Part shown: one piece after another, positions 19,031 through 28,928 of the stretch | Numbering within the stretch: position 1 is the first letter of the stretch | Layout: each line of letters starts with the position of its first letter | NCBI GenBank assembly: GCA_963715045.1 | Contig: CAVQRC010000043.1 | Location: 59,039 to 123,038 of the forward strand | From: CAVQRC01 sp963715045 | Lineage (GTDB): Bacteria > Planctomycetota > Planctomycetia > Pirellulales > Lacipirellulaceae | Direction of reading: 5' to 3' | Length of the DNA stretch: 64,000 bases | Made by a program: the position numbers and the translations under genes | Notes under the pieces: model-generated | What the model was told of the DNA's origin: nothing | The model's database searches: none | The model's input: the letters and a program-made list of their open reading frames with translations, nothing else

Positions 19031-19067
19031 AAAACCCGGTTTCAGGCCTCCCACGGCGGGGAAACAA
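19031..19067 (-). repeat. Dispersed ~37-bp intergenic repeat, copy 2
   Basis: On the minus strand it reads TTGTTTCCCCGCCGTGGGAG followed by GCCTGAAACCGGG, matching the copy at 1882-1919. It lies between the M29 aminopeptidase stop and the Gfo/Idh/MocA start. Confidence 0.5.
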
Positions 19068-19096
19068 CATGGTGAGGTCAAGTTTTGCCACGGTTT

Positions 19097-20320
19097 CTAA
19101 AGGTCGACCCACTCGCCACGGGTCAGCAGTTCGACCGTCCGACCCGCGTACGTCTCGGCGGTCACGTCGACCTCGGCCGAAGAAATCATCATGTCGGTGT
19201 GGACCGTGCTCTCGTTGCAGCCGATCGCGGCGGCTTGCTCGGAATCCATGCTCTCGCCGTCCTGAATGCAGAATTTGTAGGCCGAGCCCACCGCAATGTG
19301 GCACGCCGCGTTCTCGTCGAACAGGATTTCTTCGAACACCAGCCCACTCTGAAAGATCGGCGAATCGATCCCCACGAGCGCGACCTCGCCGAGTTGACGG
19401 GCACCCTCGTCACTGTCGATGTACTCGCGAAACGTGTCCACGCCCTCGGTGGCCGTGAACGAATCGATCCGGCCGCCGCGAAACGTGAGTTGCAGGTCCT
19501 TGATCAACTTGCCGTTGATCAAGAACGGCCGGGTTGTCCGCACGTGACCCTCCGTCTGGCGAAAGTCAGGAGTCGTGAAGACTTCTTCGGTGGGGATGTT
19601 GGGTTCGAAGTCCACGCCGCGCGGCCCTGATTCGCTGCCGCCTTTGAAAACCGCGCAGGGGGAGAGGCCGATCGTCAAATCCGTATCCGGGCCGCGGAAG
19701 TGCAGGGTCTTGATCTTCATCTCCGTGAGCCGCTGGGCGCGACGCTGCAGCCGTTCGTTGTGCCGCTTCCACAATTCGAGGCAATCCGGCTGGTCGGCTC
19801 GCGTGATCCGCCAGATCTCCGCCCACAACCGCGATTCAGCCCGCTCCGGTGACTCGCCGGGAAAGACCTTCTGACCCCATTGGGGCGTCGCCGCTGCGGC
19901 CACCGTCCAGTGGACCAGTGACTTGCCGATGCCGTCGTCGTAGAACGTCTTGACCGCCAGGTGGCGATGCAATCGCAGCGTATTGACCCGCTTGGGATCG
20001 CACTGGGCCAGGATATCCGGGGCCTCGCTGCCGATGATCTTCAGGACCGCGGCATGGTCCGCGACGCAGTCAGCATATTTCTTGCCGATGTATGCGGGGA
20101 CGTACTTCAAGTCTTCATCGGCCGAGGCCTCGATCCGGAGCAGAGCCAGTTCCGGTGGTGCAAGTTCCAGTCCCACGTACCTGGCACCTCGCCGATACGC
20201 CGCTTCTGCCACCTGCACGGCGAACTCTCGGTGACAGACTTCCGCATCGATGTACACAACCTGGCCGGGCTGGACGTTGAGGCCATGAGTCGCAAGAAGT
20301 TCGGCATAGCGGGCAAGCAT
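19097..20320 (-). CDS. M29-family metallo-aminopeptidase
   Basis: Cytoplasmic dimetal aminopeptidase of 407 residues, normal for family M29 (AmpS/AmpT type), which removes N-terminal residues from peptides. Metal-site segments are present in order: NIPTEEVFTTPD (Glu), VFEEILFDENAACHIAVG (Glu and His) and NESTVHTDMMI (His and Asp). The N-terminal half has the family's YIDAEVCHREFAVQVAEAAY region. The start gives the usual family N-terminus MLARYAELLATHGLNVQPGQ. No signal peptide. It stands alone between repeats and is transcribed away from the CRTAC1-type gene. Confidence 0.9.
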   Translation of the reverse strand: MLARYAELLATHGLNVQPGQVVYIDAEVCHREFAVQVAEAAYRRGARYVGLELAPPELALLRIEASADEDLKYVPAYIGKKYADCVADHAAVLKIIGSEAPDILAQCDPKRVNTLRLHRHLAVKTFYDDGIGKSLVHWTVAAAATPQWGQKVFPGESPERAESRLWAEIWRITRADQPDCLELWKRHNERLQRRAQRLTEMKIKTLHFRGPDTDLTIGLSPCAVFKGGSESGPRGVDFEPNIPTEEVFTTPDFRQTEGHVRTTRPFLINGKLIKDLQLTFRGGRIDSFTATEGVDTFREYIDSDEGARQLGEVALVGIDSPIFQSGLVFEEILFDENAACHIAVGSAYKFCIQDGESMDSEQAAAIGCNESTVHTDMMISSAEVDVTAETYAGRTVELLTRGEWVDL

Positions 20321-20331
20321 GATGGGCGGAT

Positions 20332-20402
20332 GGGGGGATGAGCGGATGGGCGAATGGGCGAGATAGGCGAATGGGCGAAAAGGTGGATGGGAGACAGGCA
20401 GA
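20332..20402 (+). repeat. GCGGATGGGCGAATGG tandem repeat
   Basis: Short imperfect units of GGGCGAAT and GGATGGGC just upstream of the M29 start codon. It occupies part of the divergent region between the M29 gene and the CRTAC1-type gene and may sit between or within their promoters. No coding potential. Confidence 0.7.
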
Positions 20403-20573
20403 TTAGCGGGCAGGTAATGAAATGCCTTGCTTATCTCGGTGGTTTGTGAGATCGAAAAAGGGAGCCTATAGTGGCCGTTCGGGCCGCGGCGGACGGTCGG
20501 TCAGTATATCGGAATCATGACAACGTTCGAAAACCCCCGTATCGCTCACACGAGGTCAGAAGAGAGAAGAGGC

Positions 20574-22503
20574 ATGTCCGTAACGTTCGGGTCCCTGGCA
20601 AGAGCCGCCGCTGCCATCATGCTGGTGCTGCTCACTACGAAGCGTGGTCTCGCCGGCGAGACGGAGATCACGCCTGGATTCGTGGATGTCACGGCGGCAG
20701 CGATGCTGACGCATCGGCAATTCACCCCGCCGCTGGGGCTGCAGGATTTTCAACCGTATATGGCCGGCGGGGCGGCCGCCGGCGACTACGATGGCGACGG
20801 CTACTTCGATCTCTATTTCACGCGGCTTGACGGCAGCGACATTCTCTATCGCAATCGACAGGACGGCACCTTCGAAGACGTCACCGAACAGGCCTTTGGG
20901 GCCGCTCACCTCAGCGACGTCAGGACGAATGGCGCTTCCTTTGGCGACATCGACAACGACGGCGACCTCGATTTATACGTCACGAGTCTGTACTCGAACC
21001 GATATCACCTGTTTCTCAACGACGGGCAGGGACGGTTCGACGAACAGGCAGCCGTACGGGGCGTGGACCTCGCCAGCGACGACACGCATTACGGCTTCAG
21101 CGCGACCTTTGGCGACGTCAACCGCGACGGTTATCTCGATCTCCACGTCAACGAATGGCGGTTCGATTACCAGAATCTCGACGGCTTTCCGCAGAATACG
21201 CGGTTGCTGCTTAATCGAGGCGCTGAAGCGCCGGGGCACTTTGTGGACGTGACCCAATCTGCCGGCGTGGCCATGGATGGAGTGCAGTCAGTGAATCCAA
21301 CCAACTTCGATTCCCAGGCGTTTACGTCGCGAATGGTCGATTTCGACAACGATGGGTACGTGGATTTAGCCGTATCTTCCGACCACGGCACGAGCCGGCT
21401 GTTCTTCAACGACGGGGATGGCACCTTCACGGACATGACCGACGCGGCGGGGGTCGGGACCGATCAGTACGGGATGGGCTCGGCCATCGGCGACGTCGAT
21501 GGCGATGGAGACCTGGACTGGTTCGTGACCTCGATCTACCAGCAGGATCGCGAGAATCGCAATGGAAATCGACTGTATCTCAACAACGGCGACCGCACGT
21601 TTACGGATGCGACCGACACGGCCGGCGTGCGGGACGGCGGTTGGGGGTGGGGTGCCGCGTTCCTCGATTACGATCACGACGGCGACCTCGACCTGGTGCA
21701 GGCCAATGGCCAGGATTTTCCTTATCAACCCTGGGTCAGCAACGGATTCGAGAATGATCAAACGCGATTCTGGGAGAACGATGGCAGCGGCGTGTTTACC
21801 GAGACCGCCACAGGTCTCGGGATCACCGATACGGGGAGCGGCAAGGGGCTGCTGAAGTTCGACTACGACCGTGACGGCGATCTCGACATTCTGCTGGTGA
21901 ACAACGGAGACGGCCCGGTGCTGTACGAGAACGCTGGGGAACCTGAGTTGCCCTGGCTGGTGATTGAAACCGAGGGCGTGGTCAGCAACGCCCAGGGAAT
22001 CGGGACGCGGATCACGCTCGATCCCGACACGAGTCTGGTGGGTGACGAGCAGGTCGCTCAAATCGAGGGCGGCAGCCACTTTCTCGGGCAGAGCCCCGCC
22101 GTGTCGCATTTTGGCCTGGGGGATCACACCGGTACGATCGATCGAGTCACGCTGCAATGGCCCAGCGGCATCGAGCAGATTCTGGAAAACGTGGACGTGA
22201 ACCAGTGGCTGGTGGTGGTGGAATTTCTATCGCCGGCCGACTTCGACCAGAACGGTCGTGTCGACGGCGTGGATTTTCTCATCTGGCAGGAGTCCTTCGG
22301 AACGACGATGGGAGCCGCGAAGAGCGAGGGCGACAGTGACGGTGACGGCGACGTCGACGGAGCGGACTTTCTCGCCTGGCAACAGGCATTTCAGCCAGCC
22401 AGCGGCGCGGCCGGCCGGTCGATCCCCGAACCGGCAACCGCGGCGATGCTGCTGCTGTTCGGCCGTTGCCGCGACCGGTCGAACGCATGCCAGGCACGCG
22501 TAG
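20574..22503 (+). CDS. CRTAC1-like FG-GAP/VCBS exoprotein with UnbV and PEP-CTERM
   Basis: Secreted beta-propeller protein of about 640 residues. The start at 20574 (AGAGG before it) gives a signal peptide with AAAAIMLVLLTTKRGLAGE. Then follow at least six Ca-binding FG-GAP/VCBS blades with DxDxDGxxD signatures (GDYDGDGYFDLYF, GDIDNDGDLDLYV, GDVDGDGDLDWFV), an ASPIC/UnbV domain (GLGDHTGTIDRVTLQWPSG), two dockerin-like repeats (DQNGRVDGVDFLIWQ, DGDGDVDGADFLAWQ) and a PEP-CTERM tail from IPEPATAA. One +1 shift near 22461 restores the expected end AVAATGRTHARHA and a TAG at 22501-22503, which is also the first base triplet of the REP array. Without the shift the frame runs into the array. Confidence 0.82.
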
Positions 22504-23045
22504 TCGGGTCACTCCGTGGCCCGATGCGGGGACCGCCCTCGGCAGAGACCGCATCCCGGCCGGTGAAGCTTCATCTCATTTTGCCGCGGCCTGCTGGAAC
22601 GCCGCCCCTGTCACGGAGTGCCAGGACTACGCGTTTGCTGTAGTCGGGTCACTCCGTGGCCCGATGCGGGGATCACCCACGGCAGAGACCGCATCCCGGC
22701 CGGTGAAGCTTCATCTCATTTGGCCGCGGCCTGCTGGAACGCCGCCCCTGTCACGGAGTGCCAGGACTACGCGTTTGCTGTAGTCGGGTCACTCCGTGGC
22801 CCGATGCGGGGATCACCCACGGCAGAGACCGCATCCCGGCCGGTGAAGCTTCATCTCATTTGGCCGCGGCCTGCTGGAACACCGCCCCTGTCACGGAGTG
22901 CCAGGACTACGCGTTTGCTGTAGTCGGGTCACTCCGTGACCCGATGCGGGGATCACCCACGGCAGCGACCGCATCCCGGCCGGTGCGCGTCATGCCGTAG
23001 GGCCACGGCCTGCTGGAACGCTGCTGCCTTGTCACGGAGATGCAG
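22501..23045 (+). repeat. REP-like tandem array, 140-bp period, ~3.9 units
   Basis: Units begin at 22501, 22641, 22781 and 22921 with TAGTCGGGTCACTCCGTGGC and end with GTCACGGAGTGCCAGGACTA, so each unit has imperfect terminal inverted repeats. Copies differ by only a few bases; the last is degraded. The same ends occur in the 130-bp elements around the transposase gene at 34.6 kb. The array lies between two convergent genes and shares bases with both stop codons. There are no spacers, so it is not CRISPR. Confidence 0.9.
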
Positions 23046-23724
23046 GATCACGAGTGGCAGGATGTCCGTCACTCAAGGGCCGCAGCCTGAGATGGCGAAA
23101 CGCGACTTTCGAGTGGTGATTCTGCAACAGCAGGAAACCTTCCAGCGGCTTGTTCTGCAAGGACTCATGGTCTCGCTGATCGACGTCGTGGACCAGCTCG
23201 CCGTTGTAACGGACCATAATCCGCGGACCGCGGCAAACGATCTCGACCGCGTTCCACGCCCCGGCTGCGTGAAGCGGATTGGCAGACGGCGCAAGATGGC
23301 GGTACAGCGACATGTTGCCCTTCGGACCGACCGCCGGCCGATCGATAATCTGCAGTTCGTAGGCCGCATGGGAGGGACGCGTGGCCGGTCGGCTCTCGTA
23401 CGCCACGCTGCGAATGCCGATCCCGGAGTTGCCACCCGGCGAGATACTGTATTCGCCGTAAAAGTCGAAATCACGGAGTCGCTGATCGTATCGGAGAAAG
23501 CCGAATCCCCGACCGTCGCAATGCAGTTCACCGTCGCTGTTGATCGACCAGACACCCTCGGGTTGGGTATGCTCTCCCGATTTCTTGCCTTCCTCGACCC
23601 AACCCCGGAGCCCATCGGCAAGCAAATCGACCCAGCCAACCCCGTCCGGGACAGCAGCGGTTGATCGGTCAACCGCGAACGCCGCCGCAACCATCACCAT
23701 CACCACGAAAGTGTCTCGCATCAT
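23032..23724 (-). CDS. DUF1080 (3-keto-disaccharide hydrolase-like) secreted protein
   Basis: Secreted concanavalin-like fold protein of 230 residues, a family expanded in planctomycetes and linked to glycan breakdown; some relatives hydrolyse 3-keto-disaccharides. The N-terminus is a signal peptide (TFVVMVMVAAAFAVDRSTAA). Typical segments are WVDLLADGLRGWV, DGELHCDGRGFGFLRYDQR, DFDFYGEYSISPGGNSGIGI and GAWNAVEIVCRGPRIMVRYN. GAGG precedes the start. The stop TGA lies in the CTCCGTGAC end motif of the degraded last REP unit. The gene is downstream of the PHP gene on the same strand. Confidence 0.85.
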   Translation of the reverse strand: MMRDTFVVMVMVAAAFAVDRSTAAVPDGVGWVDLLADGLRGWVEEGKKSGEHTQPEGVWSINSDGELHCDGRGFGFLRYDQRLRDFDFYGEYSISPGGNSGIGIRSVAYESRPATRPSHAAYELQIIDRPAVGPKGNMSLYRHLAPSANPLHAAGAWNAVEIVCRGPRIMVRYNGELVHDVDQRDHESLQNKPLEGFLLLQNHHSKVAFRHLRLRPLSDGHPATRDPASP

Positions 23725-23761
23725 CCGTCCACCTCACCAGAACTGCCAAGCCACATCCCAA

Positions 23762-23811
23762 CTCAAACCCCTGACCCCCAACCCCCGACCCCTGACCCTG
23801 ACCCCCGACCC
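23762..23811 (+). repeat. ACCCCTGACCCCC low-complexity repeat
   Basis: Imperfect units of CCCCCGACCCCTGA fill the gap between the DUF1080 start and the PHP-domain stop. No coding potential; role unknown. Confidence 0.6.
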
Positions 23812-25134
23812 CTACTTCACCCACCGCTCCCACCCGACCGGCTGGGTCCAGGCCTGTTCCATCTGTCCTTCGTACGATGCCTGCGGATGAGTGCGATCCG
23901 AAATCACGATGGCTCGCACATAGAGTTCCTCGCCAGTCAGACGATACGTCGCCTGCGTGCCCGTCTGCTCGGCGAATACCTTGCCGACATCGGCCGAGTA
24001 TTGACGGGTCGCTCGAATTGGCTCGCCATCCTTCCCCAGTCGGGGCTGACTGCTGCGATCGTAGTCCTTTGCTGTGCCGACAAACTGCGTCTTGTAAGTC
24101 ACTCCCGGCTCAGCGTCGATCTCGACTCGCAAAACGCCCTGCTCCTGGTCATACGCGACCTCGGCCAGCGTGACACCACTCGAGGCGTAAAACTCGCCCC
24201 GCCGCATCGATCGGATCAAAGATTCTGCCGTCAGGTGGTACGCCCGCACCATGATCCAGCCCCGGCCCGGCGTCGCGCCGTCCACACCGTGGTAGTCGTG
24301 GCTGTCGTCCGTTGCCACGCCCATCAATGGCGGGACCGTCAATTGGGCCACCCGAATCGTATTCGCGATGTCCCACATGCGCTCGATCGAGGGGCGATAC
24401 GCATCGCCTGGTTGCGCGACCGCAGGATGCCCGTTGAAGACTTCAAAGAATCGCTCCGCAACGACCGTCGCCATCTCTTCGGCCGTGATCGCGTAGTAGA
24501 AGTTGGGATGATTCAGGTGCACGAGAATCTCCCGCCCGTTTCGCTCCGCCTGAATCTCGACCGCCCGCAAGTTCGCCTGAATCGTCTCGGCCACGTCTCG
24601 GCCAACGAGCGGATCGATCAGGTGCTTGATATTGGTCGCGTTCATGTGGACCGGCAGTCCCGTGACGCTCGCCGTTATCTCCTCGCCGGGGATCATGATG
24701 AACTGTCCGCGCGACTCGACGAGGGAACGAAACTCGCTCAACGGTTTCAGGCGAACTTCCAAGCCTTTGCCCTCGGCGTCCGGTTCCCCGCGAGTCTCGA
24801 CCCAACGATCGCCAAACCGGTCACGGTACTTCCGCAAGGCTTCGTCGTCGGCCACCCGCGGGATCCAGCGAATTCCTTCGCTCAAAATGTTATGGTCGCT
24901 GAGAGCAAGAAAGTTGTAGTCGCGGGTGCGATACCATTCGGCGACCATCTCCGGAAAGTCGTCGCCGTCACTCCACAAGGTGTGCGTGTGGATATTCCCC
25001 TTGAACCATCGCGATTCCGGGTCGGCCGGGACGAGATCGTCCGCCGAGGTCCATCGAGCGACCAGCAACAGTGCCAGAATCCAGCCTGCGCAGGCCGGCC
25101 TGGGGTGCCGGGTACGAGCGAGAAAGCAGAGCAT
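23812..25134 (-). CDS. PHP-domain phosphoesterase, exported
   Basis: A 440-residue protein with a signal peptide (CAGWILALLLVARWTSADD) followed by a PHP metal-dependent phosphoesterase-type domain. The first metal motif is KGNIHTHTLWSDGDDFPE, followed by FLALSDHNILSEG, then IPGEEIT, ILVHLNHPNFYYAI and a late GVATDDSHDYHG, all of which supply His and Asp ligands in this fold. The C-terminal 110 residues form a beta-rich extension. The substrate is unknown. AGGAGAATCG precedes the ATG. It is probably cotranscribed with the DUF1080 gene. Confidence 0.82.
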   Translation of the reverse strand: MLCFLARTRHPRPACAGWILALLLVARWTSADDLVPADPESRWFKGNIHTHTLWSDGDDFPEMVAEWYRTRDYNFLALSDHNILSEGIRWIPRVADDEALRKYRDRFGDRWVETRGEPDAEGKGLEVRLKPLSEFRSLVESRGQFIMIPGEEITASVTGLPVHMNATNIKHLIDPLVGRDVAETIQANLRAVEIQAERNGREILVHLNHPNFYYAITAEEMATVVAERFFEVFNGHPAVAQPGDAYRPSIERMWDIANTIRVAQLTVPPLMGVATDDSHDYHGVDGATPGRGWIMVRAYHLTAESLIRSMRRGEFYASSGVTLAEVAYDQEQGVLRVEIDAEPGVTYKTQFVGTAKDYDRSSQPRLGKDGEPIRATRQYSADVGKVFAEQTGTQATYRLTGEELYVRAIVISDRTHPQASYEGQMEQAWTQPVGWERWVK

Positions 25135-25545
25135 CGATTCTCCTGGTCAGTTTGAGGTATTCTCAGGTCGCTGCCGAGCACGGTGCGATGCCCCGCCGGC
25201 TTGAAGTGAGTTGCCGTCGCAGCGATTGGTTAGGGAACGAGAACGCCTGATTATGCTACCGCCGGGAACGCGGGTCGACCTAGGGCCGGAGTCGCCAGAT
25301 CGCCGAAATCGCGCGAAAACGAGACAGATCCGCCGCTGCGACGTTGCCGTCGTGGACGGGCTGGCCACGGCACGGGCCATGCGGTGGGGCCGCGACTCTG
25401 CCTGTTATGGCCCGGATCATTGAACCGAAACGCCGATCAGGCGATAATTCGGGCACTCGATCGAGCGGTTGCTCGCGTCATCCTTCACCTGCGATCGTCC
25501 TTCTACAATCCAATTCTTCCAAATCCTCTTGAGGAGGTTGCCCGC
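25135..25545. promoter_or_regulatory. Divergent intergenic region
   Basis: A 411-base gap between the divergent PHP and Gfo/Idh/MocA genes. It must carry both promoters, but I see no clear promoter pair, riboswitch-like structure or repeat. Only the strong ribosome site GAGGAGG at 25531-25537 is evident. Confidence 0.4.
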
Positions 25546-26919
25546 GTGTCACGATCTACCCGGCGTCAGTTCATTAAAACGTCTGCAGTGGTTACCACCG
25601 GCTACTTCGTTGCCGGCACGGCGCGGGCTGCGGAAAGCAAATCCCCCAACGAACAGCTCCAGTTCGCGTGCATCGGGATTGGCGGCAAGGGGGCCAGCGA
25701 TTCTCGCAATGCTTCACGGCATGGGAAGATTTACGCCATTTGTGATGTCGATCGCCAGCGGCTGGAAGCGGCTGCCAGGGGATACCGGACCGAGCACACG
25801 TTCACCGACTTTCGCGAGATGCTCGACCAGCTCGGCGACAAGGTGGACGCGGTTACGGTCAGCACCCCCGACCATTGCCACGCCCCGGCGGCGGCCAAGG
25901 CGATGAAGATGGGCAAGCATTGCTACTGCCAGAAGCCGCTGACGCACTCGATCTGGGAAGCTCGAAAGCTCGGCGAGATCGCCCGCGAAATGGGTGTCGC
26001 CACGCAGATGGGCAACCAGGGCACGAACAATACCGAAATGCGGAAAGCCGCCTATCAGATCCGTGAAGGTCAGGTCGGGCCGGTCACCGAAGTTCACATC
26101 TGGACCAACCGTCCGGTATGGCCCCAGGGGGAACCGCGGCCGACTCCCATCGCGGTGCCCGACACGCTCGACTGGCAATCCTGGATCGGCCCTGCACCTT
26201 TCCGACCCTACGGCGATGGCTACCACCCGTTCAAGTGGCGGGGCTGGTGGGACTTCGGGACCGGTGCCCTTGGCGACATGGCCTGCCACACCTGCAACCT
26301 GCCGTTCATGGCCCTCAACATGCGTGATCCCGTCTCGGTTCAGGCCGTCACGTCGACTCACAATGGCGACAGCTATCCGGCCAGCTCCATGATCGACTAC
26401 GAGTTCCCCGAACTCGACGGTCGTCCCGGCTTCAAGATGACCTGGTACGACGGCGGCAATCGCCCGGCTCAGGAGTTGTTCGAGGGCATTCCGCCAACGG
26501 TCGATGGCGAAGGGAACCCCGAACCGCTACCGGTCGCCAGCGGCGTGCTGATTGTCGGTACCAAAGGACGAATGTACGCGGCCGGCGACTACGCCGATGG
26601 CGGGATCCAGATCGTCGGCGAGGTGCCCGAGCTCGACGTCGAGTTCCCGCAGCCGACGCCGCCCGCCAGCCGTGAGCAAGGCCACGTGCAGGAATGGATC
26701 AACGCGATCCGTGATCGCTCGCAGGAAGCCGTCAGTAATTTCCCGAACTACGCCGGACCGCTGACCGAGACGATTCTGCTCGGCAACCTGGCCGTCTGGA
26801 ACGCCAAGGATGGCCAGGGTGATAAGATCGCCTGGGATGCCAAAGCACTCGAGTGCAAGAGTCATCCGAATCTAGAAAAGATTGTCCGTCGCGAATATCG
26901 CGACGGGTACGAAGTCTGA
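25546..26919 (+). CDS. Gfo/Idh/MocA oxidoreductase with Tat signal
   Basis: Intact exported NAD(P)-dependent oxidoreductase, 457 residues. The GTG at 25546 is set by GAGGAGG eight bases upstream and starts a twin-arginine signal STRRQFIKTSAVV. The Rossmann segment reads CIGIGGKGASDS, then AICDVDRQRLEAAA, VTVSTPDHCHAPAA, and CYCQKPLTH with the catalytic-region Lys-Pro. The C-terminal half has TWYDGGNRPAQELFEG and VSNFPNYAGPLTETILLGNL. Its substrate is probably a sugar or cyclitol in the periplasm, which is inference from the family. A strong hairpin terminator follows. Confidence 0.9.
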   Translation: MSRSTRRQFIKTSAVVTTGYFVAGTARAAESKSPNEQLQFACIGIGGKGASDSRNASRHGKIYAICDVDRQRLEAAARGYRTEHTFTDFREMLDQLGDKVDAVTVSTPDHCHAPAAAKAMKMGKHCYCQKPLTHSIWEARKLGEIAREMGVATQMGNQGTNNTEMRKAAYQIREGQVGPVTEVHIWTNRPVWPQGEPRPTPIAVPDTLDWQSWIGPAPFRPYGDGYHPFKWRGWWDFGTGALGDMACHTCNLPFMALNMRDPVSVQAVTSTHNGDSYPASSMIDYEFPELDGRPGFKMTWYDGGNRPAQELFEGIPPTVDGEGNPEPLPVASGVLIVGTKGRMYAAGDYADGGIQIVGEVPELDVEFPQPTPPASREQGHVQEWINAIRDRSQEAVSNFPNYAGPLTETILLGNLAVWNAKDGQGDKIAWDAKALECKSHPNLEKIVRREYRDGYEV

Positions 26920-26957
26920 TTGCCGCTCCGGCGGTTCTCGGCTCCCAAATTCCAGCG

Positions 26958-26982
26958 AATCCCCGGGCATCGCCCGGGGATT
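26958..26982. terminator. Hairpin between convergent genes
   Basis: Perfect 11-bp stem AATCCCCGGGC / GCCCGGGGATT with loop ATC, followed by TTGTTGG on the plus strand. It lies between the ends of the Gfo/Idh/MocA gene and the convergent FMN glutamate-synthase-like gene and could serve both. The T tract is short, so it is a likely but not textbook intrinsic terminator. Confidence 0.75.
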
Positions 26983-27022
26983 TGTTGGTTTCAGGAGTTC
27001 CGCGGCGTGACACGGCGAATTT

Positions 27023-28585
27023 TCAGGGGATCGCCAACGGCGCGTCTTCACGTGCTTCATCGAGCCCGTTCATCAACGCTCTCACGGCCTCCTGGTCTTC
27101 GGCCGAGGGCAGCCCCCACCCTGGCTGGTAACCGAACACCTCGGCGGCCCGCTTGGCGGACAGCCCTTGATCCAGGATCTCGAATTGGTCCAGCGTCACG
27201 AGTGCCGGATGAACATGCCCGGTCGCCCGGCACAGCCGCAGCAGTTCCTTGCGAAGCGACACGATGTAATTCGCCAGCCGTGCGCTCTTGAGCGTGGGGT
27301 CGAGACCCCGCATCAACCATTTGTTCTGAGTCGCTACTCCGGCCGGGCAGATCCCGGTGTGGCAGCGCTGGGCCTGGATACAGCCGATCGCGAGCATGGC
27401 CTCGCGGGCGACATTGATCAGATCGCAACCGAGGGCGAACGCGAGCAATGCCGATTCGGGAAAGCCGAGCTTCCCGGATCCGACGAAGACGACTCGATCG
27501 TCGAGGTCGCGCTCGACAAACGTACGAAAGACCTGGCTCATCCCGAGTTTGAACGGCAACGCCACATGGTCCGCAAAGACGAGCGGCGCGGCCCCGGTAC
27601 CCCCTTCGCCGCCGTCGACGGTGATGAAATCGACACCCCGATCGGTCATCTCCATCTGCACGGCAAGCTGTCGCCAGAATTCCGCCTCGCCGACGGCGCT
27701 CTTGATGCCAACCGGCAGTCCAGTTGCTTCGGCAATCTGCTCGACGAAGTCAAGCATGCTGTCGACGTCGCTGAACGCGGTGTGGTGCGCGGGGCTTGCG
27801 CAATCGCGGTTGGCCGGAATCCCGCGTGCTTCGGCAATCTCGGGCGAGATTTTCGCAGCCGGCAGAAAGCCGCCCACCCCTGGCTTCGCGCCCTGGCTGA
27901 GCTTGATTTCGATCGCCCTCACCGGGGCACTCTCGATGGTTTCCAGCAGTCGCGGCAGCGAAAAGCGGCCTTCCGCGTCGCGACAGCCGAAATACCCGGT
28001 GCCGATTTGCAGCACCAGGTCGCCGCCCTGGCGATGGTGTCGTGACAGGCCACCTTCGCCCGTGTTGTGCAAGGCACCAGCAAGCTTCCCGCCGCCGTTC
28101 AAGGCGGCGATCGCGGGGCCGCTGAGGGACCCGAAACTCATGCCTGAAATATTGACCACCGAGTCGGGCCGAAACGCCCGCCGGCGTTTCCGGTGGCCGC
28201 CGAGAATCTTGGCAGACGGGACGCGGAATTTCGCGTCGTAGCCGGGATTTCCGGGTTGCGGCTGAGGAAGCGGAAAACTGCTGTGCTTCACGATCAGGTG
28301 ATTGGATCGCCCGTCGACGTCGACACTGGTCCCGAATCCGAAGTAGTTGTTGTCTTCCTTGGCCGAGGCATACACCCACCGCCGCTGAGCGCGGCTGAAC
28401 GGCCGCTCTTCGTTGTCACTCGTGACGATGTACTGCCGCAGCTCCGGGCCGAAGGTTTCAAGCCAGTACCGCAAGTGACCGATGATCGGAAAGTTGCGGA
28501 GGATGCTGTGTTTTCGCTGAATGATGTCGTACACCGCGAGCAACAGCAGTACCGTCGCGGTGATCCCCAGGCCCCAGATCAGCAT
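27023..28585 (-). CDS. FMN-binding glutamate synthase family protein
   Basis: A 520-residue GltB-like central/FMN domain protein without an amidotransferase domain. It begins with one membrane helix (GLGITATVLLLLAVYDII), so it is probably anchored at the inner membrane. FMN and substrate segments include VNISGMSFGSLSGPAIAALN, NTGEGGLSRHHRQGGDLVLQ, IEIKLSQGAKPGVGG and FITVDGGEGGTGAAP. The iron-sulfur cluster motif is CIQAQRCHTGICPAGVATQ. Such stand-alone proteins are often annotated as glutamate synthase, but the physiological reaction is uncertain. Confidence 0.88.
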   Translation of the reverse strand: MLIWGLGITATVLLLLAVYDIIQRKHSILRNFPIIGHLRYWLETFGPELRQYIVTSDNEERPFSRAQRRWVYASAKEDNNYFGFGTSVDVDGRSNHLIVKHSSFPLPQPQPGNPGYDAKFRVPSAKILGGHRKRRRAFRPDSVVNISGMSFGSLSGPAIAALNGGGKLAGALHNTGEGGLSRHHRQGGDLVLQIGTGYFGCRDAEGRFSLPRLLETIESAPVRAIEIKLSQGAKPGVGGFLPAAKISPEIAEARGIPANRDCASPAHHTAFSDVDSMLDFVEQIAEATGLPVGIKSAVGEAEFWRQLAVQMEMTDRGVDFITVDGGEGGTGAAPLVFADHVALPFKLGMSQVFRTFVERDLDDRVVFVGSGKLGFPESALLAFALGCDLINVAREAMLAIGCIQAQRCHTGICPAGVATQNKWLMRGLDPTLKSARLANYIVSLRKELLRLCRATGHVHPALVTLDQFEILDQGLSAKRAAEVFGYQPGWGLPSAEDQEAVRALMNGLDEAREDAPLAIP

Positions 28586-28928
28586 CGGTGGTGGTCCCCT
28601 CGAAAATCGTTGGTCGTCAGTTGCACATCACAAAGAATGGTACGCCCTGGCACTCGCCACGTCGCTGCCCTGACGTCAACGACCCCGTGGACGCGACAGG
28701 TGGGGTAGGGCTGAAACGATCTTGCGGCTTGTCTGCCAGTTCGAGCTGCCGGGTGGCCTGAACGCGCCGCCCCGCTGTGTGCCCCGCCCGAACCTGCCGC
28801 CCCGAAGGCGGGCCGCCCAACCTGCCTCGATCGCGTTGCCGACGGCGGCAGCCAACTGATACGATGGCGGCCTCAGGCTGCCCCCTCGTCTTGCTCGCTT
28901 CCTCCTCTCGCCCCATGGGATCATAAAG
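28586..28928. promoter_or_regulatory. Divergent intergenic region
   Basis: A 343-base gap between the FMN protein gene and a DUF1559 gene. It contains a GC-rich imperfect hairpin around CCGCCCCGAAGGCGGG near 28798. No promoter is convincing. Confidence 0.4.

Noticed and set aside
22501..23045. Possible CRISPR array
   Set aside because: Repeats are 140 bp, contiguous and without unique spacers, and no cas gene is nearby; the units are REP-like.
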